A DNA stretch of 64,000 nt from Calidifontibacter indicus (lineage in GTDB: Bacteria; Actinomycetota; Actinomycetes; Actinomycetales; Dermatophilaceae), in assembly GCF_003386865.1 (NCBI RefSeq), contig NZ_QTUA01000001.1, forward strand, positions 1,488,001 to 1,552,000, written 5' to 3'. Position numbers and translations under genes: made by a program. Of the stretch, positions 53,901-61,126 are shown piece after piece (position 1 is the first letter of the stretch; every line of letters starts with the position of its first letter). The notes below the pieces were generated by a model. The model had not been told where the DNA came from. It was given only the letters and a program-made list of their open reading frames with translations, and did not search any database.

Positions 53901-54235
53901 AGGGTGACCAGCCGCTCCGCGAGCTCACTAGCAACGACTGGCACGCCGCGGCGTCCGTCGTGATCCCGGCCGGGGCTGCCGACCGGCGGGTCGTGGTGGC
54001 CGAGCCCGCCGGCTGGGCCCGCACCGCCAAGGTCGCTTTCGCCGGTCAGATCCTGCCGCCGAGTGTCGACGACGGCGTCGTGAGCTACCGGATCCCTTCG
54101 GGTGCAGGCCGATTGACGATCGAGCAACGCCCGACCTACGAACGCACCCGGCAGGCGCAACTCGCGCTCGGGGTGCTGGTCTGCTTCGTCGCGTTGCCGT
54201 TCGGCAACCGTGCGTCCCGCAAGCGGGCGTGGTGA
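50993..54235 (+). CDS. Very large membrane glycosyltransferase (GT2 plus membrane domain)
   Basis: 1080 aa. Residues about 20-280 form a GT2 domain (LSVTTMVVVRHGGERLEATLESL, then FDPAFDGDGDGLDLCWRAHL). Residues about 300-320 and 450-830 hold at least ten hydrophobic segments, followed by an external C-terminal region of about 230 residues and a last helix. Such proteins sit beside WhiB2 and DUF5719 genes in many actinobacteria and are thought to make a wall-associated glycan. Three starts are possible (GTG 50993, GTG 50996, ATG 51005). The donor sugar is unknown. Confidence 0.87.
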   Translation: MVTLMLTSDVDGSHFPEDEGPRLSVTTMVVVRHGGERLEATLESLIAQHRRPDRLVLIDTTEERSTHRVIDAHIGLRDAFPDVSVVTVPAGATFADTIDIAVEALPEPGDDVVVTKRSRTRADKRPIRPRDRHEWLWLLHEENRPDASALDALVETVGRTDRIGVAGCKVRDAEHQRRLVNVGLEVTRTGRHIGERMQHEFDQGQHDDRADVLAVSSSGLLIRRDVYAGLGGFDPAFDGDGDGLDLCWRAHLTGHQVVVVPDAVVHQFTGDNPDEGHADPDLPAPRSPRTLRRHRQVALARSSLLGWPVMSLWVFVSGIVLGLAMLLVKRPRRAVAEFAQATAPFGLVRIVGARSRFFGRASARRRYLSGLFVGAGAAFASARDSLRAAVTLDDAPAGQPLIEQGTGETGPVDDDAQALAAPRRPLGRLALSPGFWTVLALLVVAGVQWRELLGSRSFQGRSGAITGGELRPFATDSGGIWRLYHDSWTGAGVGGPNQHSEYLPVLWPLAWVIEHIAGLAHATSGHTAVLWLLALTIPLSGLTAYRAGRVLTPHAWPRAVVAALWATTALATTASAQGRLGPAVGHVLAPLVFAGVVAVARPRASVTMTFATVLADGLLGAFAPVLLAFATVAALFVVVFASGGARLRGLVVAVLPWALLGAQTRRLIDDPRLIFSGPGNLLTGPAPQVEPWQLALLHPGGAGSYPVLLGLPLVVLAVLGLFAPGRHRFMIGASVLGLAGLALALLAPRLTVMQTADGARTLWAGVPLQVFALACAGIALTGLAAPHPRTRTARALLHPACAAVAAVLTLGVIGWAGWAGEVTALRPVAQPLPELVSKQFAGPRSVRALVLTVDRDGDLTYRVQGREAGLPVTDLALPAPSGGSVTATAVNDLLRGQGEAAAGALHRLAIGYVVLSGPGADRSEVVGALQGGGSLLRMNASATNHVWRVAPQAVADRSRTVASSRLVLHEGDQPLRELTSNDWHAAASVVIPAGAADRRVVVAEPAGWARTAKVAFAGQILPPSVDDGVVSYRIPSGAGRLTIEQRPTYERTRQAQLALGVLVCFVALPFGNRASRKRAW

Positions 54236-54245
54236 GGACGACGTC

Positions 54246-55691
54246 GTGGTGAAGGGTCTGACAGCGCTGCGCGCGGTCGTCGTGACCGCGGTCGCGGCCG
54301 GACTGGTCTACGGATCGAACCAGGTCGATGTGACGGCCGACTGGTCGCGGTCGGGTGACCGTGCGGCCGCACGAGCCTCGACCGCCGCGATGAACACCAC
54401 GCTCGTCTGCCCCGGCCCCGACCGTCCGGGTGCTCCGGGCCAAGACCAGTCGCCGCAGCAGGTGGCGGTGTCGAGCGGGGTGGCGCCGACCGCCTGGATC
54501 GGTGGCTCGGGCGCGGGATCGCTGCAGTTCACCCGGTTGCCGGCCAATGGTTCGGGCGCGCCGCAGGAGCGCACCAGCTCCGCCGAGAACGAACGCACCG
54601 ACCTCAGCGGCGCGGGAGCGCTGCGGCTGACCGGTGCGGGATCGCTGGCCCGAGGCGTCGCCGCACTGCAGTACGCGGTCGACGACGAACCCACGGTCGC
54701 CGGGCTGGTCATGAACGCCTGCTCGGCGCCGACCAAGGACGCCTGGCTCCCGATCGGCGGCAACCAGGCCGGACGGCTGGGTCGAGTGGTGCTGAGCAAC
54801 CCGACGCAGACACCGGTCACCGTCGACGTCGCGGTCGTGGGTCACGCCGGAGAGGTCGCCGACAAGGGGGCCAACGGTGTCGTGGTGCCTCCCGGCGACC
54901 GGGTCGTCGTGGGCGTCGGTGACTTCGACGGGTCGTTGGCCGACGCGATGGTGCATGTGACCTCGCGCGGCGGTTCGGTGGGAGTCACCGGGTTCGACGT
55001 CTGGATGACCGGCGAGACACCCTCGGGCGCAGCGGCCTCGGCGCCGGCGCAGGCCGGCACCGACCTGATTCTTCCCGCCTTCCAGGTGACGACGGGCACG
55101 CCGCGGGTGCGGGTCGCGGTGCCCGGCGGCGAAGCGGCCACGGTGCGGGTGCGGCTGGTCGACGCCGACGGACTGGTGGTGGCCGACGAGGTGCAGGACG
55201 TTCCCGCAGGAGCCACGGGTTCGGTTGCGTTGCAAGGAGTTCCGGCTGGCTGGTATGCGCTGCGGGTGACCTCCGAGCAGCCCGTGGCAGCCGCGGCGAT
55301 GACGTCGGCCGTCGCCACCGGGCGCTCGGACATCTCGTGGTCGACATCCGCTGACGGCACCGAGGGGGTGGTTGGCACGCCGCTGCCGATGCTGCCCGCC
55401 GGTGTGCGCACCACGATCTCGCTCTACTCGCCCGACAAGCCGGCCACCGTCGAACTCGTCACGACCGGCGACGGCGGACGCACCCAGCAGGTGCAGGTCG
55501 AGGCCGACCGGGAGACCCGGCTCGAGGTCACCGGACGCACCGGCGTCTGGGTGCGGGTGCGGTCCGGGTCGGTGCATGCGGCGCTGGCCTCTTCGGGCCG
55601 GGACTCTGCCGGTCCGTTGCTCGAGGTCGCCGCGCTCGAGCCCGTCGTGGTGAAGTCCGACCTGCGCGAGTCGACCGCCGAACTCGACTGA
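54246..55691 (+). CDS. DUF5719 family exported protein
   Basis: 481 aa. One N-terminal hydrophobic segment (ALRAVVVTAVAAGLVYG) acts as signal anchor. The rest is repetitive, Ala/Val/Gly-rich and beta-strand-like with several short Ig-like patterns (VVLSNPTQTPVTVDVAVVG, GTPRVRVAVPGGEAATVRV). It immediately follows the large membrane glycosyltransferase and is probably its secreted partner. GTG start at 54246 (or 54249). The function is unknown. Confidence 0.82.
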   Translation: MVKGLTALRAVVVTAVAAGLVYGSNQVDVTADWSRSGDRAAARASTAAMNTTLVCPGPDRPGAPGQDQSPQQVAVSSGVAPTAWIGGSGAGSLQFTRLPANGSGAPQERTSSAENERTDLSGAGALRLTGAGSLARGVAALQYAVDDEPTVAGLVMNACSAPTKDAWLPIGGNQAGRLGRVVLSNPTQTPVTVDVAVVGHAGEVADKGANGVVVPPGDRVVVGVGDFDGSLADAMVHVTSRGGSVGVTGFDVWMTGETPSGAAASAPAQAGTDLILPAFQVTTGTPRVRVAVPGGEAATVRVRLVDADGLVVADEVQDVPAGATGSVALQGVPAGWYALRVTSEQPVAAAAMTSAVATGRSDISWSTSADGTEGVVGTPLPMLPAGVRTTISLYSPDKPATVELVTTGDGGRTQQVQVEADRETRLEVTGRTGVWVRVRSGSVHAALASSGRDSAGPLLEVAALEPVVVKSDLRESTAELD

Positions 55692-55702
55692 CCCACCGCC
55701 CG

Positions 55703-55728
55703 CGCGTGCCCATGGGAATGGGCGCGCG
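55703..55728. terminator. Hairpin between DUF5719 and NAD-binding protein genes
   Basis: GCCCAT-GGGA-ATGGGC extended by a mostly G+C stem to about 11 bp, including one G-T pair. It separates convergent genes. No T-tract. Confidence 0.55.
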
Positions 55729-55736
55729 TGACGCGA

Positions 55737-56561
55737 TCAGCGGTTGGCGGTGAGCCAAGCAGCCAGGGTGATGCCGCCGCGGCGGGCCGTCGGCCCGGGC
55801 AGGTTCGAACCGCGCGCGAACGCCTTGAGCACCCCGCCGACCGGCGGGACGTTCACCGTCCGACGCAGTTTGACGCCACGGACGTGGCTGGTGAGTACCG
55901 CGATCTCCCGCGCGCTGAGCACCTCCGGGCCGGCGAGTTCGACCGGGCCGGTGACCGGTTCGTCGGCCAACGCGACGTCGACGAGCGTCTTCGCGACCCA
56001 CTCCGGGTCGACCGGAGCAGCCCGGAAATCCTTGGGCGCGAACGAGATTCCGCCGGGTTGTGGCCCGAAGAACTGTGCCACCATCGGGTGGAACTGGGTG
56101 GCCCGGACGATCGTGTGCGGCAGGCCTGATTGCACGAGCACGGTCTCGGCCTGAGCCTTGGCGCGGTAGTACGACACCGGGTTGTCCCAGCAGCCCACGA
56201 TCGACACCTGCACGAACTGCGGCGGGTCGCCGTCCAGTGCGGCCATCGCGAGGCGGCGGGTGCCGTCGACGTCGACGTCGCTCGCGTGCAGCGGGTCGGT
56301 CGCGCAGTTGATCACGGCCTGCACGCCGTCCAACGCCCGGGTGAGGCCGGTGCCGTCACACAGGTCTCCGGTGATGTAGGTGACGCCGGGCTCGTCGGCG
56401 CGGGTGGAGCGGGTGAGCACCCGCGCGGGCACCTGCGAGCGCACCAACTCCGCGACGACCGATCGCCCGAGCCGTCCGGTACCGCCGGTGACCAGCACCG
56501 GCAGTCGGCCCACGGTGGGCAGGCCGGGCACGATGGTGGGTGGCGCGGTCGCGTCGGACAT
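55737..56561 (-). CDS. NAD(P)-binding NmrA-like oxidoreductase or regulator
   Basis: 274 aa atypical SDR: GGTGRLGRSVVAELV cofactor motif, VQVSIVGCWDNPVSYYRAKAQAE with YYRAK at the usual Tyr/Lys site, and PHTIVRATQFHPM. Similar proteins are annotated as NAD-dependent epimerase, nucleoside-diphosphate-sugar epimerase or NmrA-like. The substrate is unknown. It starts one base after the stop of the zincin-like gene, so they form an operon. Confidence 0.8.
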   Translation of the reverse strand: MSDATAPPTIVPGLPTVGRLPVLVTGGTGRLGRSVVAELVRSQVPARVLTRSTRADEPGVTYITGDLCDGTGLTRALDGVQAVINCATDPLHASDVDVDGTRRLAMAALDGDPPQFVQVSIVGCWDNPVSYYRAKAQAETVLVQSGLPHTIVRATQFHPMVAQFFGPQPGGISFAPKDFRAAPVDPEWVAKTLVDVALADEPVTGPVELAGPEVLSAREIAVLTSHVRGVKLRRTVNVPPVGGVLKAFARGSNLPGPTARRGGITLAAWLTANR

Positions 56562-56562
56562 C

Positions 56563-56964
56563 TCAGCCTTCCTTGAGGTCGTCGGGGTTGATGCCGAGCA
56601 GGCCGGCGATCTGTTCGCACATCACGATGTCGATGAGTTCGACGAGTTCGCCCTCGTTGTCGGCGCGGGTCTCCAGCGGACGCCGGTAGACGACCACGCG
56701 GGCCGGCAGCGGCCCCTCGGCGGGAAACGCGCGGGCCAGCGCGATCTGGTCCTCCCACGGCGCCGGGTCGCTGGGCGGAACGTCCTCGACCGCGAGCTCG
56801 ATCGGCACCCGCTTGATCTGGGCGCGATCGCAGACCCGCTCGAAGGCCTCCAACACCACCTCGTCGAACCGTTGGCCGCGCGAGCGCATCGCCGGCACCC
56901 GCGGCCATGCCATCGGACCGCGCATCCCGCGACCGTGACGGCCCTGGCGTCGGACGGAGTTCAT
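56563..56964 (-). CDS. Zincin-like metallopeptidase family protein with degenerate active site
   Basis: 133 aa. Sequence and place match the small metallopeptidase family (DUF1025/zincin-like): an N-terminal basic region with MRSRGQRFDEVVLEAFERV, a core PWEDQIALARAFPAEGPLP and a C-terminal VMCEQIAGLLGINPDDLKEG. Many family members have HExxH at the last site; here it reads CEQIAG, so zinc ligands are absent and it is probably not a protease. ATG seven bases after TAGGCT on the minus strand. Confidence 0.8.
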   Translation of the reverse strand: MNSVRRQGRHGRGMRGPMAWPRVPAMRSRGQRFDEVVLEAFERVCDRAQIKRVPIELAVEDVPPSDPAPWEDQIALARAFPAEGPLPARVVVYRRPLETRADNEGELVELIDIVMCEQIAGLLGINPDDLKEG

Positions 56965-56971
56965 GTGCGGC

Positions 56972-56977
56972 AGCCTA
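56972..56977 (-). promoter_or_regulatory. -10 element for zincin-like gene
   Basis: TAGGCT on the minus strand, seven bases before the ATG at 56964. Confidence 0.5.
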
Positions 56978-57063
56978 ATCGGCGTCGGTCAGGCCGCCCC
57001 ACGGCGCGGCTGCGGGACACCGACCTTGGGAGGTTCTACAGTCGTCGCCGTGATGAGCGCGGG

Positions 57064-57423
57064 ATGGTCAGCGGGATGGTCGGGATGCTGAAGCGACAGT
57101 GCTGCCGGGCCGGGTGCGGCCAGGGCGCGGTGGCGACGCTGACCTACGTGCACCGCGATCAGACGGTTGTTCTCGGGCCGTTGGCCACCTACGCCGAACC
57201 GCACGCCTACGACCTGTGCGCGCACCACGCGTCCCGGCTCACCGCTCCGCGCGGCTGGGACGTGGTGCGGCTGCCGATCGACTTCACCGAACCGGCACCG
57301 AGCCAGGACGACCTGCTCGCGCTCGCCGACGCCGTCCGCGCGGCGGGCACTCCCGCGCCCGCTCCCGTCGTCGACGACGAGGACGCACCCGCCCCGCGAC
57401 TGCGGGTCGTCCGCTCCCGCTGA
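57064..57423 (+). CDS. DUF3499 family protein
   Basis: 119 aa or slightly fewer. The conserved start of the family is at MLKRQCCRAGCGQGAVATLTYV, with three Cys that, with CAHH further on, could bind zinc; GPLATYAEPHAYDLCAHHASRLTAPRGWDVVRL is the signature. ATG codons at 57064, 57076 and 57085 are all possible starts. A candidate -10 (TACAGT, 57037-57042) points to transcription from about 57050. Its neighbours manB and the zincin-like gene match the usual context. The function is unknown. Confidence 0.87.
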   Translation: MVSGMVGMLKRQCCRAGCGQGAVATLTYVHRDQTVVLGPLATYAEPHAYDLCAHHASRLTAPRGWDVVRLPIDFTEPAPSQDDLLALADAVRAAGTPAPAPVVDDEDAPAPRLRVVRSR

Positions 57424-57439
57424 CCCGGTTCGTCCCGAC

Positions 57440-57445
57440 TACGCT
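57440..57445 (+). promoter_or_regulatory. -10 element for MOSC gene
   Basis: TACGCT, six bases before the GTG at 57452. Confidence 0.5.
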
Positions 57446-57451
57446 GGTCGG

Positions 57452-58114
57452 GTGGAACCCCTTGTCATCTCGACCAATGTCGCTGCGCCGAAACCGAATC
57501 CGGCTGCGAAGGGTCGACCCACCGGCAGCCGTAAGGTGCCGGCCGACGGGATCGAGGTGTTCGCGCCGGGTCCGTCCTACGGCGACGGCTCCGGGGTGCA
57601 GGGCGATCTGATCGGCGACAGCGATCACCACGGCGGTGCGCAGAAGGCGGTCTACGCGTTCGCCCGCGAGCAACTCGACCATTGGGAGCGGGTGCTCGAC
57701 CGGCCCCTCGCCGACGGGATGTTCGGCGAGAACCTCACGACGACCGGCATCGACCTGGAAGCGCTGCTGATCAACCAGCAGGTGCGGATCGGCTCCGCGC
57801 TGCTCGAGGTGTCGATCCCGCGGTCGCCGTGCGCCACTTTCGCGGCCCACATCGGAGCGCCGCGCTGGGTCAAGCGGTTCACCGAACACGGCCGCTGCGG
57901 CATCTACCTGCGGGTCGTCGAGCCGGGGCGGATCGTCGCGGGTGACCGGCTCGAACTGCTCGGGCGTCCCGCACACGACGTCGACATGCTGACCGCCTTC
58001 GCCGCCGCGATGGGCGACCTCGACGCGTCCGCCCGCGTGGTCGATGCGCACTGTCTGCCGCAGATGTATCACGAGCGGCACGTCGCGGCCCTGGCTCGCC
58101 GGGCCCGGGCCTGA
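57452..58114 (+). CDS. MOSC domain protein (YiiM-like)
   Basis: 220 aa. MOSC domains receive sulfur from molybdenum cofactor sulfurase and can act in detoxification of N-hydroxylated compounds. GDLIGDSDHHGGAQKAVYAF, GMFGENLTT and SIPRSPCATFAAHIGAP with the conserved Cys are diagnostic. GTG start chosen from the leaderless spacing. No molybdopterin genes are in this window. Confidence 0.88.
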   Translation: MEPLVISTNVAAPKPNPAAKGRPTGSRKVPADGIEVFAPGPSYGDGSGVQGDLIGDSDHHGGAQKAVYAFAREQLDHWERVLDRPLADGMFGENLTTTGIDLEALLINQQVRIGSALLEVSIPRSPCATFAAHIGAPRWVKRFTEHGRCGIYLRVVEPGRIVAGDRLELLGRPAHDVDMLTAFAAAMGDLDASARVVDAHCLPQMYHERHVAALARRARA

Positions 58115-58137
58115 GCCCGCGCAGCCCGCCGCGACAT

Positions 58138-58143
58138 TAGGCT
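58138..58143 (+). promoter_or_regulatory. -10 element for manB
   Basis: TAGGCT, seven bases before the GTG at 58151. Confidence 0.5.
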
Positions 58144-58150
58144 GCCGCCT

Positions 58151-59581
58151 GTGACTGCAGTGAAACTCGCCGACTTCATCAAGGCGTACGACGTGCGTGG
58201 CCTGGTGCCCGAACAACTGAGCGAGCCGGTCGTGCGGGCCATCGGTTCGGCCTTCGCGCAGGTGGTGGCGGCGCCGGCGGAGGCCACCGCGATCGTCGTC
58301 GGACACGACATGCGCCCGAGTTCGCCGACGCTGGCGCGGGCGTTCGCCGAGGGCGTCGCCGCGCACGGCATCGACGTCACGCTCATCGGGCTCTGCTCGA
58401 CCGACGGGCTCTACTACGCCTCCGGCGCGCTCGACGTGCCCGGCGCGATGTTCACCGCAAGCCACAACCCGGCGCAGTACAACGGCATCAAGCTCTGCCG
58501 TGCGGGTGCGCGCCCCGTCGGCCAGGACAGCGGTCTCGCCGAGATCCGCGACCTCGCCCAGTGGACGCTGGACCGGGGCGAGCTGCACGGCCTCACCGGC
58601 GGGGGCCGCACCGGCACGATCACCGAACACGACCTGCTCGACGACTACGCCGCCTTCCTGCGCGGTCTGGTCGACCTGCGCGGCGGACGTCCGCTGAAGG
58701 TGGTCGTCGATGCCGGCAACGGCATGGGCGGGCACACGGTGCCCGCCGTGCTCGGCGGCGGCGACCTGCCGCTGGAGATCGTGCCGTTGTACTTCGAACT
58801 CGACGGCACCTTTCCCAACCACGAGGCCAACCCGCTCGAGCCGGAGAACCTGCGCGACCTGCAGGCGGCGGTCGTCGAGCACGGAGCCGATATCGGTCTG
58901 GCCTTCGACGGCGACGCCGACCGCTGCTTCGTCGTCGACGAGCGCGGCGAGCCGGTGAGTCCGTCTGCCGTGACCGCCCTGGTCGCCACCCGCGAGGTGG
59001 CCAAAGCCGTTGCGGCAGGGGCAGATCCGTCTGACGTGACGATCGTCTACAACGTCATCTCCTCCCGAGCCGTGCCGGAGATCGTCGCCGAGACCGGTGC
59101 GCGCACCGTCCGCACCCGGGTGGGGCACTCCTTCATCAAGGCGCAGATGGCCGAGCACGACGCGGCCTTCGGTGGGGAGCACTCCGCCCACTACTACTTC
59201 CGCGACTTCTGGTTCGCCGACACCGGCATGCTGGCGGCGATGCACGTGCTCGCCGCGCTCGGCGAGCAGGGCAAGCCCCTGTCGCAGTTGATGGCCGATT
59301 TCGCGAGGTACCCGGCGTCGGGGGAGATCAACTCGACCGTCGCCGACCAACGGGCTGCCACCGCACGGGTGCGTGACTGGGCTGCGACGCAGGGCGAGAT
59401 CACCGCCGACGAACTCGACGGGCTCACCCTCACCCACGAGGCCGACCCGATGTGGTGGCTGAACGTGCGGGCCAGCAACACCGAACCGTTGCTCCGGCTC
59501 AACGTCGAAGCGGCGGACGGTGAGACGATGGAACGCGTGCGTGACGCCGCCCTGGCCGCGATCCGCAGTGAACAGGCGTGA
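58151..59581 (+). CDS. manB: Phosphomannomutase/phosphoglucomutase
   Basis: 476 aa. Converts mannose-6-phosphate to mannose-1-phosphate for GDP-mannose and wall glycans. All four domains are present: the phosphoserine loop FTASHNPAQYNGIK (Ser104), metal loop FDGDADRC, sugar loop GGEHSAHYYF and phosphate-binding ASNTEPLLRLN. GTG start. It forms a cluster with a Trm112-like protein and a SIS isomerase, the usual actinobacterial manB order. Confidence 0.95.
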   Translation: MTAVKLADFIKAYDVRGLVPEQLSEPVVRAIGSAFAQVVAAPAEATAIVVGHDMRPSSPTLARAFAEGVAAHGIDVTLIGLCSTDGLYYASGALDVPGAMFTASHNPAQYNGIKLCRAGARPVGQDSGLAEIRDLAQWTLDRGELHGLTGGGRTGTITEHDLLDDYAAFLRGLVDLRGGRPLKVVVDAGNGMGGHTVPAVLGGGDLPLEIVPLYFELDGTFPNHEANPLEPENLRDLQAAVVEHGADIGLAFDGDADRCFVVDERGEPVSPSAVTALVATREVAKAVAAGADPSDVTIVYNVISSRAVPEIVAETGARTVRTRVGHSFIKAQMAEHDAAFGGEHSAHYYFRDFWFADTGMLAAMHVLAALGEQGKPLSQLMADFARYPASGEINSTVADQRAATARVRDWAATQGEITADELDGLTLTHEADPMWWLNVRASNTEPLLRLNVEAADGETMERVRDAALAAIRSEQA

Positions 59582-59630
59582 ATGAGTTGAACCCGATGAC
59601 CGACACACAGCACCACCTCGAGGAGACCCG

Positions 59631-59837
59631 ATGACTGCCCAGATCGACGGTTGGCTGCGCGAGATCGTGCGCTGCCCGGTGTGCCGCGGCGAACTCGTCG
59701 ACGGCACCTCACCCGACGGTGCGCCGGAGTTGCAGTGCGCCGACGACTGCGAGCAGGCGGGTCAGCGCCGCGGTTACCGCATCGACGACGGCATCCCGGT
59801 GATGCTCGCCGACGAGGCCCGGGTCTTCTCCGTCTGA
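59631..59837 (+). CDS. Trm112-like zinc-ribbon protein
   Basis: 68 aa. REIVRCPVCRGEL and the second Cys pair in LQCADDCEQAG form a Trm112-type zinc ribbon. The family stabilises or partners methyltransferases, but in actinobacteria it is usually found between manB and the isomerase, as here. A good AGGAG ribosome binding site lies just upstream. Confidence 0.85.
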   Translation: MTAQIDGWLREIVRCPVCRGELVDGTSPDGAPELQCADDCEQAGQRRGYRIDDGIPVMLADEARVFSV

Positions 59838-59880
59838 CGTCGACACCGACGACGAACACGACGACGGGCACGGTGCGGCG

Positions 59881-61065
59881 ATGGCTGAGCTGAGCGAACG
59901 CTGGGTGGACGATCCGGCCGAACTCGCACGTCGCGACTCCCGCGACATGCTCCGGGCGCTCGCAACGGCCGGTGCTCAGGTGCGCGAGGCGATCACCCTC
60001 TCGGCCGAGGGGTCGATCGAGCGCATCGGGGACGGGTCGCGGCCACGGGCGGTGCTGGTGGCTGCCGTGGGCGGCAGCAAGGTGGTCGGCGACGTGCTGC
60101 GGGTGCTCGCCGAGGCGGGTTCGCCGGTGCCGGTGTCGACCCGCAGCAATGTGCCCCTGCCCGGTTGGGTCGGGCCCCTCGACATGGTGATCGCGGTCTC
60201 GGTGTCGGGGCGAGCCCCGGGACCGCTCGCGATCGCGATGGAGGCCGCCCGCCGCGGTGCGTCGCTGCTGACGGTCGGCGCCGACGACTCGCCGCTGGCC
60301 GACGTCGCGCGTCAGGCCCGTGGCGTGCACATCGGGGTCGGACGCGGGCGCGGTTCCAGCCGGACGGCGTTGTGGTCGTTGCTCACGCCCGCGCTGCTCG
60401 GTGCCCACGAACTCGGTGTCGTCGACGTCTCGGCCGACATGCTCACCGAGGCGTCGCAGGTGCTCGATGCCACCGCGGAGGAATGCCGTCCGAGCTCGGA
60501 GTCGTTCGTCAATCCGGCGAAGCTCGCGGCCGCGACCCTCGCCCCGACCGTGCCGATGGCGCTGGGCGACGACCCGCTCAGCGGGGTGGCGGCCGTGCGT
60601 GCCGCCGAGATGCTCGCCCGCACCGCCCGCGTGCCGGCGACGTACGGTGTGCTGCCCGACGCGGCGTCGCAGGTGGTGGCGTGCTTCGACGGCCCGTTCA
60701 CCGCCGGCGGCGGCAACGGCACCGGCCGCGATCAGTCGTTCCGGGACGACGACATCTTCGCCGACCCGTTCCTCGACGGCCCCGCGCAGCCGCGGTTGGG
60801 GCTGCTGATGTTGCGTGACGTCGCGCGCGACGACCCCGCGGGCCGGGCCTCGACCGCGCTCACCGAAGCGGTCATCTCCGAGGCGCACAGCGCCGGCTGC
60901 AAGGTGGTCGAGGTGACCGCTGAAGCCGGGCCGCCGATTGCCCGGCTTGCGCGGCAGCTGGCGATGGTCGACTACATCGCCACCTATCTGGCGATCGGCA
61001 CCGGGATCGACCCTTCGGTCTCGCCGCACGTGGCCGACCTGCGCGACCGCACCCGCGACTACTGA
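59881..61065 (+). CDS. SIS-domain sugar phosphate isomerase
   Basis: 394 aa. The C-terminal part has the SIS fold of bifunctional phosphoglucose/phosphomannose isomerases: AAVGGSKVVGDVLRVL, VSTRSNVPLPGW, VSVSGRAPGP and IAMEAARRGA near residues 60-125. It probably interconverts fructose-6-phosphate and mannose-6-phosphate, feeding ManB. It follows the Trm112-like gene by 43 bases. Confidence 0.85.
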   Translation: MAELSERWVDDPAELARRDSRDMLRALATAGAQVREAITLSAEGSIERIGDGSRPRAVLVAAVGGSKVVGDVLRVLAEAGSPVPVSTRSNVPLPGWVGPLDMVIAVSVSGRAPGPLAIAMEAARRGASLLTVGADDSPLADVARQARGVHIGVGRGRGSSRTALWSLLTPALLGAHELGVVDVSADMLTEASQVLDATAEECRPSSESFVNPAKLAAATLAPTVPMALGDDPLSGVAAVRAAEMLARTARVPATYGVLPDAASQVVACFDGPFTAGGGNGTGRDQSFRDDDIFADPFLDGPAQPRLGLLMLRDVARDDPAGRASTALTEAVISEAHSAGCKVVEVTAEAGPPIARLARQLAMVDYIATYLAIGTGIDPSVSPHVADLRDRTRDY

Positions 61066-61096
61066 CGCGCGGCGGCTCCTTCGTCCTCCCAGTGGC

Positions 61097-61126
61097 GGAT
61101 CGTCGGGGTCAGGACCCCGACGATCC
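61097..61126. terminator. Hairpin overlapping DUF2330 stop codon
   Basis: GGATCGTCGGGGTC and its exact reverse complement around AG. The stem can form with a TCAGGA loop. It sits between the convergent isomerase and DUF2330 genes and covers the end of the latter. Confidence 0.65.

Noticed and set aside
57284-59707. Long minus-strand open frame of about 800 codons opposite the MOSC and manB genes
   Set aside because: No domain pattern, composition typical of antisense frames, and it overlaps two well-supported genes.
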